64,000 nt of DNA, taken from assembly GCA_002633005.1 (NCBI GenBank), contig NMRA01000053.1:1126240-1190239 (forward strand). Reading direction: 5' to 3'. The DNA is from Phoronis australis (lineage: Eukaryota > Phoronida > Phoronidae). The position numbers and the translations under genes are program-made. This document shows positions 24,901-34,200 of the stretch, piece by piece. The notes beneath the pieces were generated by a model. That model was not told the DNA's origin. It was given only the letters and a program-made list of their open reading frames with translations, and searched no databases. Position 1 is the stretch's first letter; each line of letters opens with the position of its first letter.

Positions 24901-27900
24901 ATCCACAGTCAACCTCCCACGTCTGGCTCAAGCCATACAATGTATGTGTGACTGTCTACACTTACATAAACCTGTCAATATCTCCCAAACTGTCTATTAA
25001 TCAAAGTCATATGGTTGAAATCAGAGAATTATAGAGGAAACTGTGGACTATGGAATGCGCATGCTCACATATCTAAACAACATACAGGGCTCTCACAAAT
25101 TTCTGAATGCCTGAAAATCACAAGTGTCCTGGGATGAGTACACTCTCCCAGCGCTCCCAGCTGCAGCTTATCATAGTCGATTGAATACACCCAGCGTTCT
25201 GTAATAGGATAATTGGCAAGTCGGCTGACTTCGCCAAGTGCAGGATAAGGGCTAAAAAAATTTGTCAATTATTAGTAGTTGTAGTCCTAACCTTAATTCG
25301 TGTCAAGTGTTAATACCAGTCAAATCCGTATTCCATGTTCGCAGGCGAAGGAAATTTTGAAATCAAAATATTTGTTTAAAAAGCGTATAAATTTTGTTTA
25401 AGAAAGGTTATGCACTTTGTTTTGGAAGTCTCAATATTTCGAGCCTTCACTTTAATTGCACATCTTAAGGAGCTTAATTACTCCATATTGAAAGTTTAAT
25501 ATGTTTTTCTTTCAGTAACCCTCGAAGAGATTTATTTTTCAAACCCATTTATCCTTCACAGAAATGTTGCATATATCATAGAAAATGGTGAAGAATGCAG
25601 TCCCTCAATAATTAACATGTTTTTGTTATTCTTCGCTCTTTGGTTTACAAAGGCTGCTCTTGATTAAATTCGCCGCTTCTTCTGTGTCAACCAGCTGATT
25701 AGTTTGTTTATTAAAGTCCTCAAAGAGAATCAGACGTCTCAGCCGGTTGACTCAGCGGCACCGGCGAAGCCAATCAAGTAGAGTCAATTTTTATAAACTT
25801 ATGTAAGTAATCAATCATTTCTTCCCAAGCAATCAGGATGTCAAACGAAAGATGTCATGATTTGTTAAAAAAATAACAATTATCTACTTTTGAGCTAGAC
25901 AACATCCATATGTTTTGAAAACAACCCGTAATTTACAGCATTAGTAACGACTTCCGTAATATTTGTATTTGTCGCAACTCTTCTGACTTTTTATGTTACG
26001 ATGAAAGAGCGCTGCATTACCTCAGAAGTGCTCAACAACAAAAATAGAACTCGATAAAAGTCGTAAGTGCGTTTGTGACTAAGATATATTTGATTTGTAC
26101 GTTCCGTATATGGAGTGGGATGGAGTGCATCCTCCATCAAATTGTCTTGAAGCAGCAAGTCTATAGATCACATGGGCGCACTCGGGGGAGGGGGCTCGGG
26201 GTACTCGAAGAAGCCCCCCAATTTGACGAATTCGGCAAAAAAAGTCCGCCTTAACGAAACAAGAAGTCCGAGCAAACGAGACAAAAGTCCACAAAGCGAA
26301 AAATTCGAGCTTCCCTATATTTTAGACTGGGTGCGCGCATGCATCAACTTAAAGTGTTTAGAATCACCAATATCATTTCAAAAACACAAAAAGAGCCCAC
26401 CAGTCCATGAGCTGTAAAATTAGAACCCTCGCAAACACTTTCTGACGATTTGTTAATTAACCTAACTCGAGTTACAACTAGCATTTAATAGTCGATACAA
26501 GCTACGTACAACAAATCACAGCACTAGTCATCCGTCATTTTGTTAAGTGTGAAAAGTCATGAGATATTAATATGAAAAATAAATCAATCGCCTGGACTTA
26601 TGGATTGAGTTAGCTACGTCGCGTCCTCATCTCGAGGTTTTGGCAGGCCACTGAGATGTCACGTGACTCATCGTGTGATCAATAACACAGTTTGCGCGGG
26701 ATACTCTTTAGCGCCCTAAGTTTTTGGTACATGGGCGGCGCACCATAGGGGGCTGGGGAGCTATAGCCCCCATTTTTTTGAGTGCTACGCCGCACATGGT
26801 CTATAGGCGGTGCACCACAGTGGGGCTGAGAGGTCTTTAGCCCCACTTTTTTCAGTCGCGACTCCCATGTGGTAACAGAAATCTCGGGCCCCCTAGTGTT
26901 GTCTGTTTAAACTGAGATTCTCCACTCTCTCATATACAGCCTCCTTAACCCCTCGCCTGAACCAGTTTTCTTCCCTGTCTCGAATAGTGACATTCTCCAT
27001 GGAGAAAGAATGGTCGGTACCAGCCATGTGGGAGATATTGCTGCTCGTTTTTCCTTTTTTATAGTATAACAAGGCGTTGCGTTGGTGATTGTGACAACTT
27101 AGTAATTTACTGCGCTGTGGCTTTTCAATTTTTCCATCCGAAAGGCGTTGCACAGTTTGTAGCCTACACGAAACTCGTAGTGTGGACTTTCACTTGAAGT
27201 CGCGTTAGTTCTTGTATTACACACTCACACCGTGCGGACACGCGCACGCACAAGCACACATACACTCGCCCGCGCGCACACACGCACGCACGTACCCACA
27301 CACACATACCCATATACAAGCACACACATAAAAACACAACTTAAGAAACGAAAATTACAAAATGAATGATTCACAACGGTTCGCTATAGAAACCCCGGCA
27401 TAATTTATTTTACCGTCGACACGTAACGTTTTACCATAGTTCATAGGAATGATGAAAACAACTTTGGAGAATAGAGTGTAAACGGTTCATTTTCGAAAAC
27501 TTGAAAACTATGCATTTTATTTTAGGTTTATAAATGTCTTTTTACTTCCTTTTGTTTGCAGATTCCTGTCGTTTGGTATCGTTTCGCAGCATAAAAACTT
27601 CAATCGTGTTTACGTATGCATACGCCATCTTTTGGTCAATATGTCCGCTGATTGGCTGGGGTGAATATGATGTGGAACCTTTTGGCTATTCATGCACTAT
27701 TCGTTGGGTCAATGGAAACAAGTCGTATATTGTAGCAGTAACAATATTTTGCTGCTTCGTGCCTATAGTTGCAATGGCAAGTTTGTACTGTAGGATAGCC
27801 GTTTTTGTTTCCAACACCGCATTCGGCCGTGATAAGAGAGGTCCGTCACGCATAAACGTGTCCAAGAGAACTGGCAGTACGACAAAGGCAAGTAAATTGA

Positions 27901-28758
27901 CACATGGATTCTAGATTCTGTAACCCATTGACCTTTATATGGCTGAAGATTTCTGGGTCTGCAACTGCTTGTGTGTGGGACACCAGTGTTCTCAGTAAAC
28001 AACACGGGTAGCGAGTTCTCTGGCCTTAAACATTTGCACACATGTTGCCGATTGATGGCATAGTTCAAACCCTGACTAGGGCGTTGGCGTGTGTTAAAAC
28101 GTGATTTTTTATTAACTCGTTACATTCCTTTAGGCTTCAAATAAAGAATTTCACAGTTTTTTGCTGTGTCACGTGTAATTACAACACTGATGTGATGGTT
28201 CCGGAAAAATATTCTCGACGCACTTTCCTGTAGTCTCATAAACCAAAGGATACTGAGTATACGAAGTACTGAGATTTATAAAGGGTAAAAAAATGCTATA
28301 TTTGTACTTTGATATTTTTCGATTTTTTTCTGATTTGATCAACTTTGTACGTCTCTCTTTTTCAGGCGGCGATCATCCTGTGTATAAGTTTTGTCACTGT
28401 ATGGTTCCCTTATGCAATCGTGAGCTTGTGGTCTGCGTTCGGAGACCCTACCACCATCCCCTTGGCATTGACCGTAATACCGGTTTTACTGGCAAAAGCG
28501 TCAACAGGAACCAACCCCTTAATATACTCAATAACAAGTTCCAGATTCAGACAAGATGTTAGGAAACTGTTCGTCAGAGACAACAGAAAGGTTGAAGTAG
28601 GCCAAGAGCTATCCAGAAGAGAGAACGCCACGTCGAATTTTGAACCACGGTGCGCTTATGCTATGGTCGAAATACCTTCAGTAGCGGGGCCTTCAGGCGT
28701 AAGTGAAATAGCTATAACGCGTGTAAGCGAGAAACCGCGTCAGAAATGTTCAAAGTAA
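12926..28758 (+). CDS. Opsin (retinal-binding G-protein-coupled receptor), 6 exons
   Basis: Exons 12926-12953, 14731-14829, 19507-19689, 23751-23858, 27562-27887 and 28366-28758 join in frame to 378 residues, all phases agreeing. Sequons NNT (N3) and NQT (N12) precede TM1 (about 33-60). C105 and C184 can form the loop disulfide. K292, in VLLAKAS, is the Schiff-base lysine, and NPLIY (298-302) is the TM7 motif. TM6 has WFPYA. Loop 2 reads GWGEYDVEPFGYSCTIRW. Y108 sits at the bovine 113 site and E178 at the 181 site, which suggests an E181-type counterion. The GWGxYxxEPxGxSCT pattern resembles peropsin, neuropsin and RGR-type opsins, but I cannot name the subgroup. The DRY motif is ARF (129-131), which is unusual. 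Intron 5 starts with GC. It should be a plasma-membrane photopigment or photoisomerase; G-protein choice is unknown. Confidence 0.95.
13323..13511 (+). other. Unexplained 62-codon open frame in opsin intron 1
   Basis: Starts MAEKTQLRIIVEPDRLFEVI and stays open to TGA at 13509-13511. Its composition is protein-like, and GAGGTAATA at about 13460 could be a donor. I recognise no family and see no partner exon, so it may be chance or a relic. Confidence 0.2.
14661..14702. repeat. TTG microsatellite
   Basis: Thirteen or so near-perfect TGT/TTG units, ending only 28 bp before opsin exon 2, where they may help form the pyrimidine-rich acceptor region. Confidence 0.9.
14731..14829 (+). CDS. Opsin exon 2 (residues 10-42)
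   Basis: Preceded by CTCTCTCGGCAG and followed by GTCAGT. Encodes the sequon NQT, an extracellular linker and the first half of TM1 (HVIGSYTIILG). Phases 1/1 fit both neighbours, which is why I prefer it to starting at the ATG at 19461. Confidence 0.92.
15358..15412. repeat. CTATAGCCCC dispersed repeat, copy 1
   Basis: GGGGGACTATAGCCCTCCAC, then TTTCAGTGCTGCGCCGCCCA. It is related to two adjacent copies at 26731-26870. Confidence 0.5.
16373..16796. mobile_element. TIR element in opsin intron 2
   Basis: Ends CTTAAGTGCCGTTTACAC and GTCTAAACGGGACTTTAG form an 18-bp imperfect inverted repeat. The interior is rich in the word TGACACGG. No coding region, and no certain target duplication. Confidence 0.6.
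16802..16962. mobile_element. GGGCCCAGTTGCATAAA-type MITE, copy 1
   Basis: Ends CTGCCGGGCTGGTTTGCATAAA and TTTTATGCAACTGGGCCCAG are imperfect inverted repeats, each about 20 bp. A related copy lies inverted near 24705-24872, sharing TGGATAAGTTT and TTCAACAATAACAACGTG. It sits directly beside the previous element. Confidence 0.6.
17071..18400 (-). mobile_element. Kolobok-like element: TTAA target site, long palindromic arms
   Basis: Flanked by TTAA on both sides (17067-17070 and 18401-18404). Ends AGGCGAAGGCAAGC and GTTGCCTTCGCCT begin inverted arms of about 320 bp (17071 to about 17392, and about 18079 to 18400). Both arms include the start of a THAP domain: CCCVLGCTHYRLT on the left arm and CCCVPGCTQYRLT on the right. 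The right arm leads into the rest of a THAP gene on the - strand. TTAA duplications together with a THAP transposase are the marks of Kolobok elements. It lies in opsin intron 2, antisense to the opsin. Confidence 0.85.
17454..18134 (-). pseudogene. Broken THAP-domain transposase gene of the Kolobok-like element
   Basis: Reading leftward from 18134: MPRCCCVPGCTQYRLT, then LRRFPKDDTLRRTWLARS, a stop, then after frame change VCGKHF, a second stop, then SDYDRDMYAELMKVPAKQRL and KKGIIPS. This is the full C2CH THAP order (CxxxGC, RFPKD, W, VCxxHF, LKxGaIPS) with two stops and at least one frameshift. A Ser/Pro-rich tail stays open from 17762 to 17454 (including EPKFDKFIVDLYWSYLEGA). The catalytic domain is absent, so it could not move itself. 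Confidence 0.8.
19507..19689 (+). CDS. Opsin exon 3 (end of TM1, TM2)
   Basis: Acceptor TTTCCTATTCGTAG, donor GTGAGT. Encodes TEAIVSNLLVLAVAARRRKF, then the TM2 words LLLVSLAISDLGVVL. The frame is also open back to an ATG at 19461 with a stop 15 bases upstream, which would give a 351-residue form with a short N-terminus. That is possible but less likely. Confidence 0.95.
21985..22330. repeat. Dispersed repeat, copy 1, with assembly gap (Ns 22194-22240)
   Basis: The blocks TTCAGTAACTTTTCCAGACG, GGAGATTAGAGCAATTATC, GCCCTCCAACCATCAACGCC and ACAAGTTGGGAGCAACGGG recur in the same order at about 46440-46945. It lies in opsin intron 3; the gap is flanked by G runs. Confidence 0.7.
22393..22543 (+). 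mobile_element. MITE with 3-bp target duplication, copy B
   Basis: 151 bp, inverted relative to copy A at 8125-8279. Ends GCTTGCGTTCAGTA and TACTGAACGGGAGG, flanked by AAG (22390-22392 and 22544-22546). It lies in opsin intron 3. Confidence 0.75.
23751..23858 (+). CDS. Opsin exon 4 (TM3, ARF in place of DRY)
   Basis: Acceptor CCGTTCCAG, donor GTAAGT. Encodes CRFYACISFILSLNSMCT, then LVVVAWARFIVVCYPKI. The first Cys is the TM3 disulfide Cys. Phases 1/1 match the neighbours. Confidence 0.95.
24705..24872. mobile_element. GGGCCCAGTTGCATAAA-type MITE, copy 2 (decayed)
   Basis: Inverted relative to 16802-16962. Shares CACGTTGTTATTGTTGAACA and CAACAATCAAACTTATCCA. Contains an ATA/ATAAT-rich insertion. 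In opsin intron 4. Confidence 0.5.
26172..26345. mobile_element. Short relative of the THAP element ends
   Basis: Carries the G-rich GGGGCTCGGGG block, AAGTCCGAGCAAACGAGAC and AAAAGTCCACAAAG in the same order as the arms at 1603-1770 and 3541-3672. It ends CTGGGTGCGCGCATGC, matching in reverse the CGCATGCGTGCACCCAG start at 1601. Looks like a small non-autonomous derivative. Confidence 0.6.
26731..26870. repeat. CTATAGCCCC dispersed repeat, two tandem copies
   Basis: TGGGCGGCGCACCATAGGGG, then GAGCTATAGCCCCCAT, then GTGCTACGCCGC, followed by a second, more diverged copy (GGCGGTGCACCACAGTGGGG, then TTTAGCCCCAC). Related to 15358-15412. Confidence 0.55.
27213..27340. repeat. CA/CACG-rich simple repeat
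   Basis: Irregular run of CACA, CACG and CGCG dinucleotides, able to form Z-DNA. It ends about 220 bp before opsin exon 5. Confidence 0.85.
27562..27887 (+). CDS. Opsin exon 5 (TM4, loop 2, TM5)
   Basis: Acceptor TTTGTTTGCAG. Encodes the TM4 words TYAYAIFWSICPLIGWG, loop 2 with C184, and TM5 IVAVTIFCCFVPIVAMA. It ends ACA AAG followed by GCAAGT, a GC donor. No GT nearby keeps both the frame and the expected join to TM6. Confidence 0.93.
28366..28758 (+). CDS. Opsin exon 6 (TM6, TM7, C-terminal tail)
   Basis: Acceptor CTCTCTTTTTCAG. Encodes AAIILCISFVTVWFPYA, then PVLLAKASTGTNPLIY, helix 8 (FRQDVRKLF) and a 60-residue Ser/Arg-containing tail ending QKCSK. Stop TAA at 28756-28758. Confidence 0.96.
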   Translation, partial: AAIILCISFVTVWFPYAIVSLWSAFGDPTTIPLALTVIPVLLAKASTGTNPLIYSITSSRFRQDVRKLFVRDNRKVEVGQELSRRENATSNFEPRCAYAMVEIPSVAGPSGVSEIAITRVSEKPRQKCSK

Positions 28759-30566
28759 CACGCAAAATGGATATCATAACGCTTCCTCAGGACGATTGCC
28801 TAGCCTGGTGATGCAGGACGTTACCCAATGGTGTTAGCATTTCTTGGTGGATTTAAACAGCATAATCATTTTAAGTCGTCGCATACGTATTAATGAAAGT
28901 CATCAAGCATGATCTACTGTACTACGCGAGTTTCAAAATGTTATCACAAATCGCGGTCACGTTAGCGTATTAAGTGTAGATTGGTATATACATGTAAGGA
29001 AATAGATTGGTATAAAGTCAACGTTCAAACTCTGCCGAATTTCTGCTTTCAGAAAATCTATACCTTTTCCGAGTTGAATTCAATAGTTTTGAAGATATTT
29101 GACTAAATCTACAGGCTTTCCAATAAAAATGCCACAGTTGAATCTAATTTCAAAGAAATAACGAATGGATTTTTAGACTGCAGAACTGACAACCTTCCAG
29201 CGAACGAGCGCTCATCCTTCGACTACTGCTGTTGAAACTTCGTCGTTTACTGTTTTCCACCTCAGCTTTTCAATTTTGTTGTTTTTTTTGCAAATACTTT
29301 ACAGCCAACTGTATCATTTTTTCTAAAGTCTATGCATTGCAAAACAAACTTTGAGATTCCCGGAATAAGGAAACTCTCATTAGTTCCTAGTAAATGCATT
29401 TTCTTATTTTAGAATATCTATTATTTTTGGACAACCGAAATTTTGAGGTGTGTACACTTTAAATAATAAAACGTAACAAGGTTTCTGCCAGAATTAAAAA
29501 CGTAAAGTTTTATTTATAATAAATATAAATATTGCAAAAACAAAATAACAAATATCCAATGTCCAAAAGCTTATGTACCGACCGTTATGGCAAACAAAGT
29601 TTGACTTTTTATGAAATGATACGGTCACTTTCCTCCAAGATACGGGCGGTTCTGACAAAAATACAACCCTTACATGGCCATGTTTCAGTTAGAACACACA
29701 CGTTATGCATCATTCACTCAAAGATGTGCATCGCAAAATGGTAAATAGACGTTGACGTTTTAAAAAGTAACACTTAAACAACGTGTGCTCCACTCAAAGT
29801 TCAAATCAGACGTGTTTTGCGACAGTAGCACATCTTGACAAATGCACAATTCGCATTGGTCGCGCTCCCTGCCGAGCAAAATGTTGGAGCTCTTGTTAAT
29901 ACAACCCAGTTCTAACCTGAAAAAGAACAGGCTTAATTGTCCCTACACTGTAGTGTACTGTGCTCTTCATTTTTTTTGGCTTTACTGGTCCCCATGTAGT
30001 ACACAACTTGAAAGTCGCACACTTAAACTGCATTCCTTTGGGGACGTTAGGCGCACGATTTTCCAAACAACTTTGATCTCCACGTATTGCTCTCAAAAAT
30101 ACACATCTATTGAAAACACTAAAGTTACAAGGTTTTCATTATATTCAGAACATCACACTGTGAATAAAACCAAATCCATATATTACACAACTAAGAATTT
30201 ATTGTCTGTTTGAATAATATTACCGACCTGCGCGGATATGTGTGTTCAAGGCTCACTTACGAAACTGATGAAATTAATAAAGAAAATACCGAACACAAAA
30301 CTGCTACTGAGATTGTTACTTTCTTTGAAAATCATCAACATAGAACTAACAAGAGCTCTATCTCATCACAGAGGATTACGATCGATTTAATCACAAACCT
30401 CACAATCACCTCTGTCATTTAAAACGAACGCGCACGTAGCGGTTATGATTTAAAAAATATACGTGTCAATAAAGTTTTGCCTGTTGAAAAAATCCACATT
30501 TGTGACACAATTTAACTGGGATTTTTACAGGCATGGACGTAAATACAAGTTACGCTATAATATCTT
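28759..30566. other. Opsin 3' flank, no further gene recognised
   Basis: AT-rich. Probable opsin 3' untranslated region, then non-coding DNA. Several AATAAA-type words occur (for example near 29126 and 29465), but none can be assigned as the polyadenylation site. Confidence 0.45.
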
Positions 30567-30574
30567 ACAATGTG

Positions 30575-30729
30575 CAGTGCTGTAGTGGGGGTAGGCGCAA
30601 GTAGGCGCAGCCAACCACCTTTTGGCATTTGGACGTAACGCCTGCGCACAGTAAGTTACGTTCAGTGTTCAAGGTGATGCGGTGAGCTCTGGACGCCTGC
30701 TTACCTCTAATTTTACCAATACAGCACTG
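30575..30729 (+). mobile_element. hAT-like MITE, copy 2
   Basis: 155 bp bounded by CAGTGCTGTAGTGG and ACCAATACAGCACTG, with perfect 8-bp duplications ACAATGTG (30567-30574 and 30730-30737). Same orientation as 7701-7864. Confidence 0.92.
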
Positions 30730-31148
30730 ACAATGTGGTCATTGAACTACAGGTGCAAGACAAGTAAAACATGCGTGGTGATGTTACGTTTATTCATTTC
30801 ATCTGAATATCAACTTGTGGATGTCCTAAGTCTCGGCTCCACGGCACGGCAGATGTACGGCTTACTTAGTTCACTTTAGCTGTTATCTCTGGCGTTTCCC
30901 ACAGCCAGTCTGAAGAAAGAAACATTATGACAAACTGTATAAATCGAACAATGTTTTAACATTTGTGGGAGTTGCTTACTTTACAATACCAGATTCAGAA
31001 TTACGGGCCTCATCCAATCAACGGTTTGGGGGTGTCAACGCAATACTTGACCGATACAAAAATGGGTAACCGAGACAATACATAATAATAAGATAATGAA
31101 AACGTCCATGCTCCTTTAGACATCCCCCCCGCCCCCACGCGGTGGTTT

Positions 31149-31240
31149 TTACATTGGAGTGGATTCTGGGGCCGTGGCGTCGTCAAAGTTGATGTTGCCT
31201 TGGGTAGAGTTTTCTTCCTTTTTTCTCAGGTGCCCAATTT
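31149..31240 (-). CDS. Unrecognised gene, last coding exon
   Basis: Acceptor GCGCAGCGGAG. Encodes IGHLRKKEENSTQGNINFDD and ends ESTPM with TAA. Enters in phase 1, matching the exon before. TTTATT near 30788 (AATAAA on the - strand) could be its polyadenylation signal. Confidence 0.5.
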
Positions 31241-34200
31241 CTCCGCTGCGCAGGTGTGACGTTGACATGAATTTTGAATATGCAGCGCTTGTATTTCATA
31301 TCTAAAATTTTTGAGAACGTGCATTTTGTGTGTGTGCAATGTCGCTGCATAAGTAACATATAACAACTGCAGGCGCCAAGGAGTAATATCAAAAAGTGCC
31401 CTAATCCTGGGCATGAAATTACCTTTATTTGAAGCACAGGTGTATAGCCGACATGTCACCTTTCTGACCGAGGCAATACCCACCACGGAAACTATAATTT
31501 ATTACGATATGTCTGCGATTTAAAATGACGAATTATTCACCATTTGTCAACATGAAGGCAAAGCTACTGACCTTAACGATATCGTAGAACTCCTCAAAAG
31601 ACAAAAAGCATAGATTGTTAAGCGTCAGACACACTGCTACGTGCGAAAGTAAATCAACGACTGGACAATGCGTCCGGGTTGATTTTTATGTATACATGTA
31701 GTGACGATTATTTAAAAGTATCTCACAACACTGCAAAATATAGACATGACAGGGTGAATATGTCCCAACCGGCTTAAACAGCACACTCAACACGAGTCAT
31801 CGTATTTACTCAAGAAATTATCTTTCCTTTCTTATGCATAACTTTCCCAAATTCATTCACGTTTCCACTTATATGGTCGCCACCAAATGCAGAGCAAATT
31901 CTCAGTCTCGTTCATATTCTGATTCATTGCCTTTAATAGCAAATCACTCCTCAATTGAATGAGAAGTAAGACTTACTGTTTGTACGTGGCTTCCTTTCTT
32001 CATACCAATATTTAAATCCCTTCCGAGCCTTCTCATTTACGGATGTGGCGTAGTTGGAATTTGGATGCCGTTGTCCCCTCGATGTGAGTGGTACTGTCCT
32101 TTGTGATACGTAGTTCATAAAGTGAGAGTTAAACGGGTTTTTCCATCCGTAGGGGGGATGAAGTGCAGCGTCGTCTTGCTTCACAGTCCCTATAATTATA
32201 TGAAGTAAAAGAGGCTTGGAAAACGGAAAACGATTAAACTGCATTATTCAAAATGGTTCTCTGCCACTGAAACAGAATTGAATCTTTTCATTAGGTATTT
32301 TCACAGTTTTCTGGAGAAGATTTTGAATTTCTGTTGATGTCAAAGCATTTTTTTATAGTTTCAAATTTCAATTAAAACGTTCTGTCAACTATTCGTCACT
32401 TCGACGACTTTTCTCCCAAAAGGCAAAGCAGGTCTCCTTCTTTGGTATGGCAAGACACAAACATAACACATTTCCCTTATATGACCATTGACCTTTGATG
32501 TAAACAAAACAATGGCGACTTCAAGCAGCAGGCTCTCCGATTAAGAGACAATTGATGCACGTCCTATCTGTTTAAAATTTAGTAATAAAGGTATCGTAGT
32601 ATTCAAATATATTCTAAAATGAACTTGGAATTCTTTTTCTTTGAAAAGCTCTTGCGTCACTGGCTTTTAACCTCTGATTGGTAGTGTCATCGCACATGAT
32701 AATCTACCGTTATTATCTATCTTGTCAGTCAGCTGTTTGTCAAATGACTTTCAGCGCATGCGCGAATGTATCATAAGTCGGAAGGAGATTAGAAAGTCTG
32801 TGTTGATTATAGGGTTTTCCTTCCCACGTATTTTAAAAATCGTGAATTTTGTGTTTTTCATCTGTAAATTTCATCACAAGGGAAGTTAATAACTCTGTAC
32901 TAGACGTTGCGAGATGGTACTTTCGTCATGAATTGTTTAAAAGTTATTTTTGACATAGCTTTGGCCAATCGTAATTTAGGTAAAGAAAATACAATCATAG
33001 TACTTTATTTAAGACGAAATCAAAGAGGATACATGTAATTACAAAGTTAATATTTATCTATAATATAAAAATGAAACTATCATTGTAAATTCTCCACCAA
33101 AACCAGGGCCTGGTCTCGAATCTTTTTACTCGAAATGGAACACGAAATTATGTTTGGGATTTTCTACTCTACTTTTGTTGGAACTCAAGATAAGTGTCTA
33201 TTACTCTATGCCCGAGTACAGAATGACTTATAGGGATGATTTATTAGTCCTAGTTTGCAGTTGACAAATCCAACATTAAAGCTAAAAGTTCGAGTTTGAA
33301 TTCGAAATTTCGAGTTTTTCTCGATATTTTAGCACGGATATAAGGGTTTTCAAGTGCAAACTTGGACTAGAAACTCATATGCATGAACTATAATTATTCG
33401 AGCACAGTCTGATAACCACTTATCTTGAGTTCGCACAAAAAGGGCAGAGAAATTGCCAATAATAATTTCGAGTTCGTTTCGAGTAAAAGGATTAGAGACC
33501 GGGCCCTGGTTGCATTTTGTGTATTTAGGCACTTGCAAGACCACGTGATATCGTCATGCTTAACAAGCACGTGACCAGACGCTGCTTTTATCGTGGGCTT
33601 TTGGCAGCCTCTTCTCAAGTTCATTCCACAGAAACCATAGTGTAATGCAATAGTCCTGCAAGTAATTTGTAGCGCCACAATGTGTACAGACTTACAGCAA
33701 TGCCAAGAAAAACCTGCGGGAACCGGTGAAGTCAGTCAAGTGTATTCTCTTTCAGTACTTCGAACTTCATTACAATGCACGCAACAAAAATTAGATATAC
33801 AACTCTTACAACATTGGAAACTGACCTTCAATAAATAATATATTGTTTCCTTGGTGACCGTTGGTATAACTAACGTGTCTCCAACTCCCTCCTGCTCGGC
33901 CCACCTTCATTCTGCTGCAACAGAAAAGTTGTGCATACACACTATACCACTTGTGCGTACACACCATACCACTTGTGCACATCACACTATACCACTTATC
34001 AGGAACATTCCCGCTGCTAAATTCTGACTGGATTACAAAAACCATTTCTTTTTCTTTGCTTGTCGGAGACATCCAAACCAGCTTATAACGAAGTGTAGGT
34101 CGCCTAGATACTGTTCATCTGTTACTTTGCCGTATTCTTTAAGTGAGGATGTGTAGTTTTTCATAGGTGGAGCAGCTTAGATAATTACAGAGTGTCTTTC

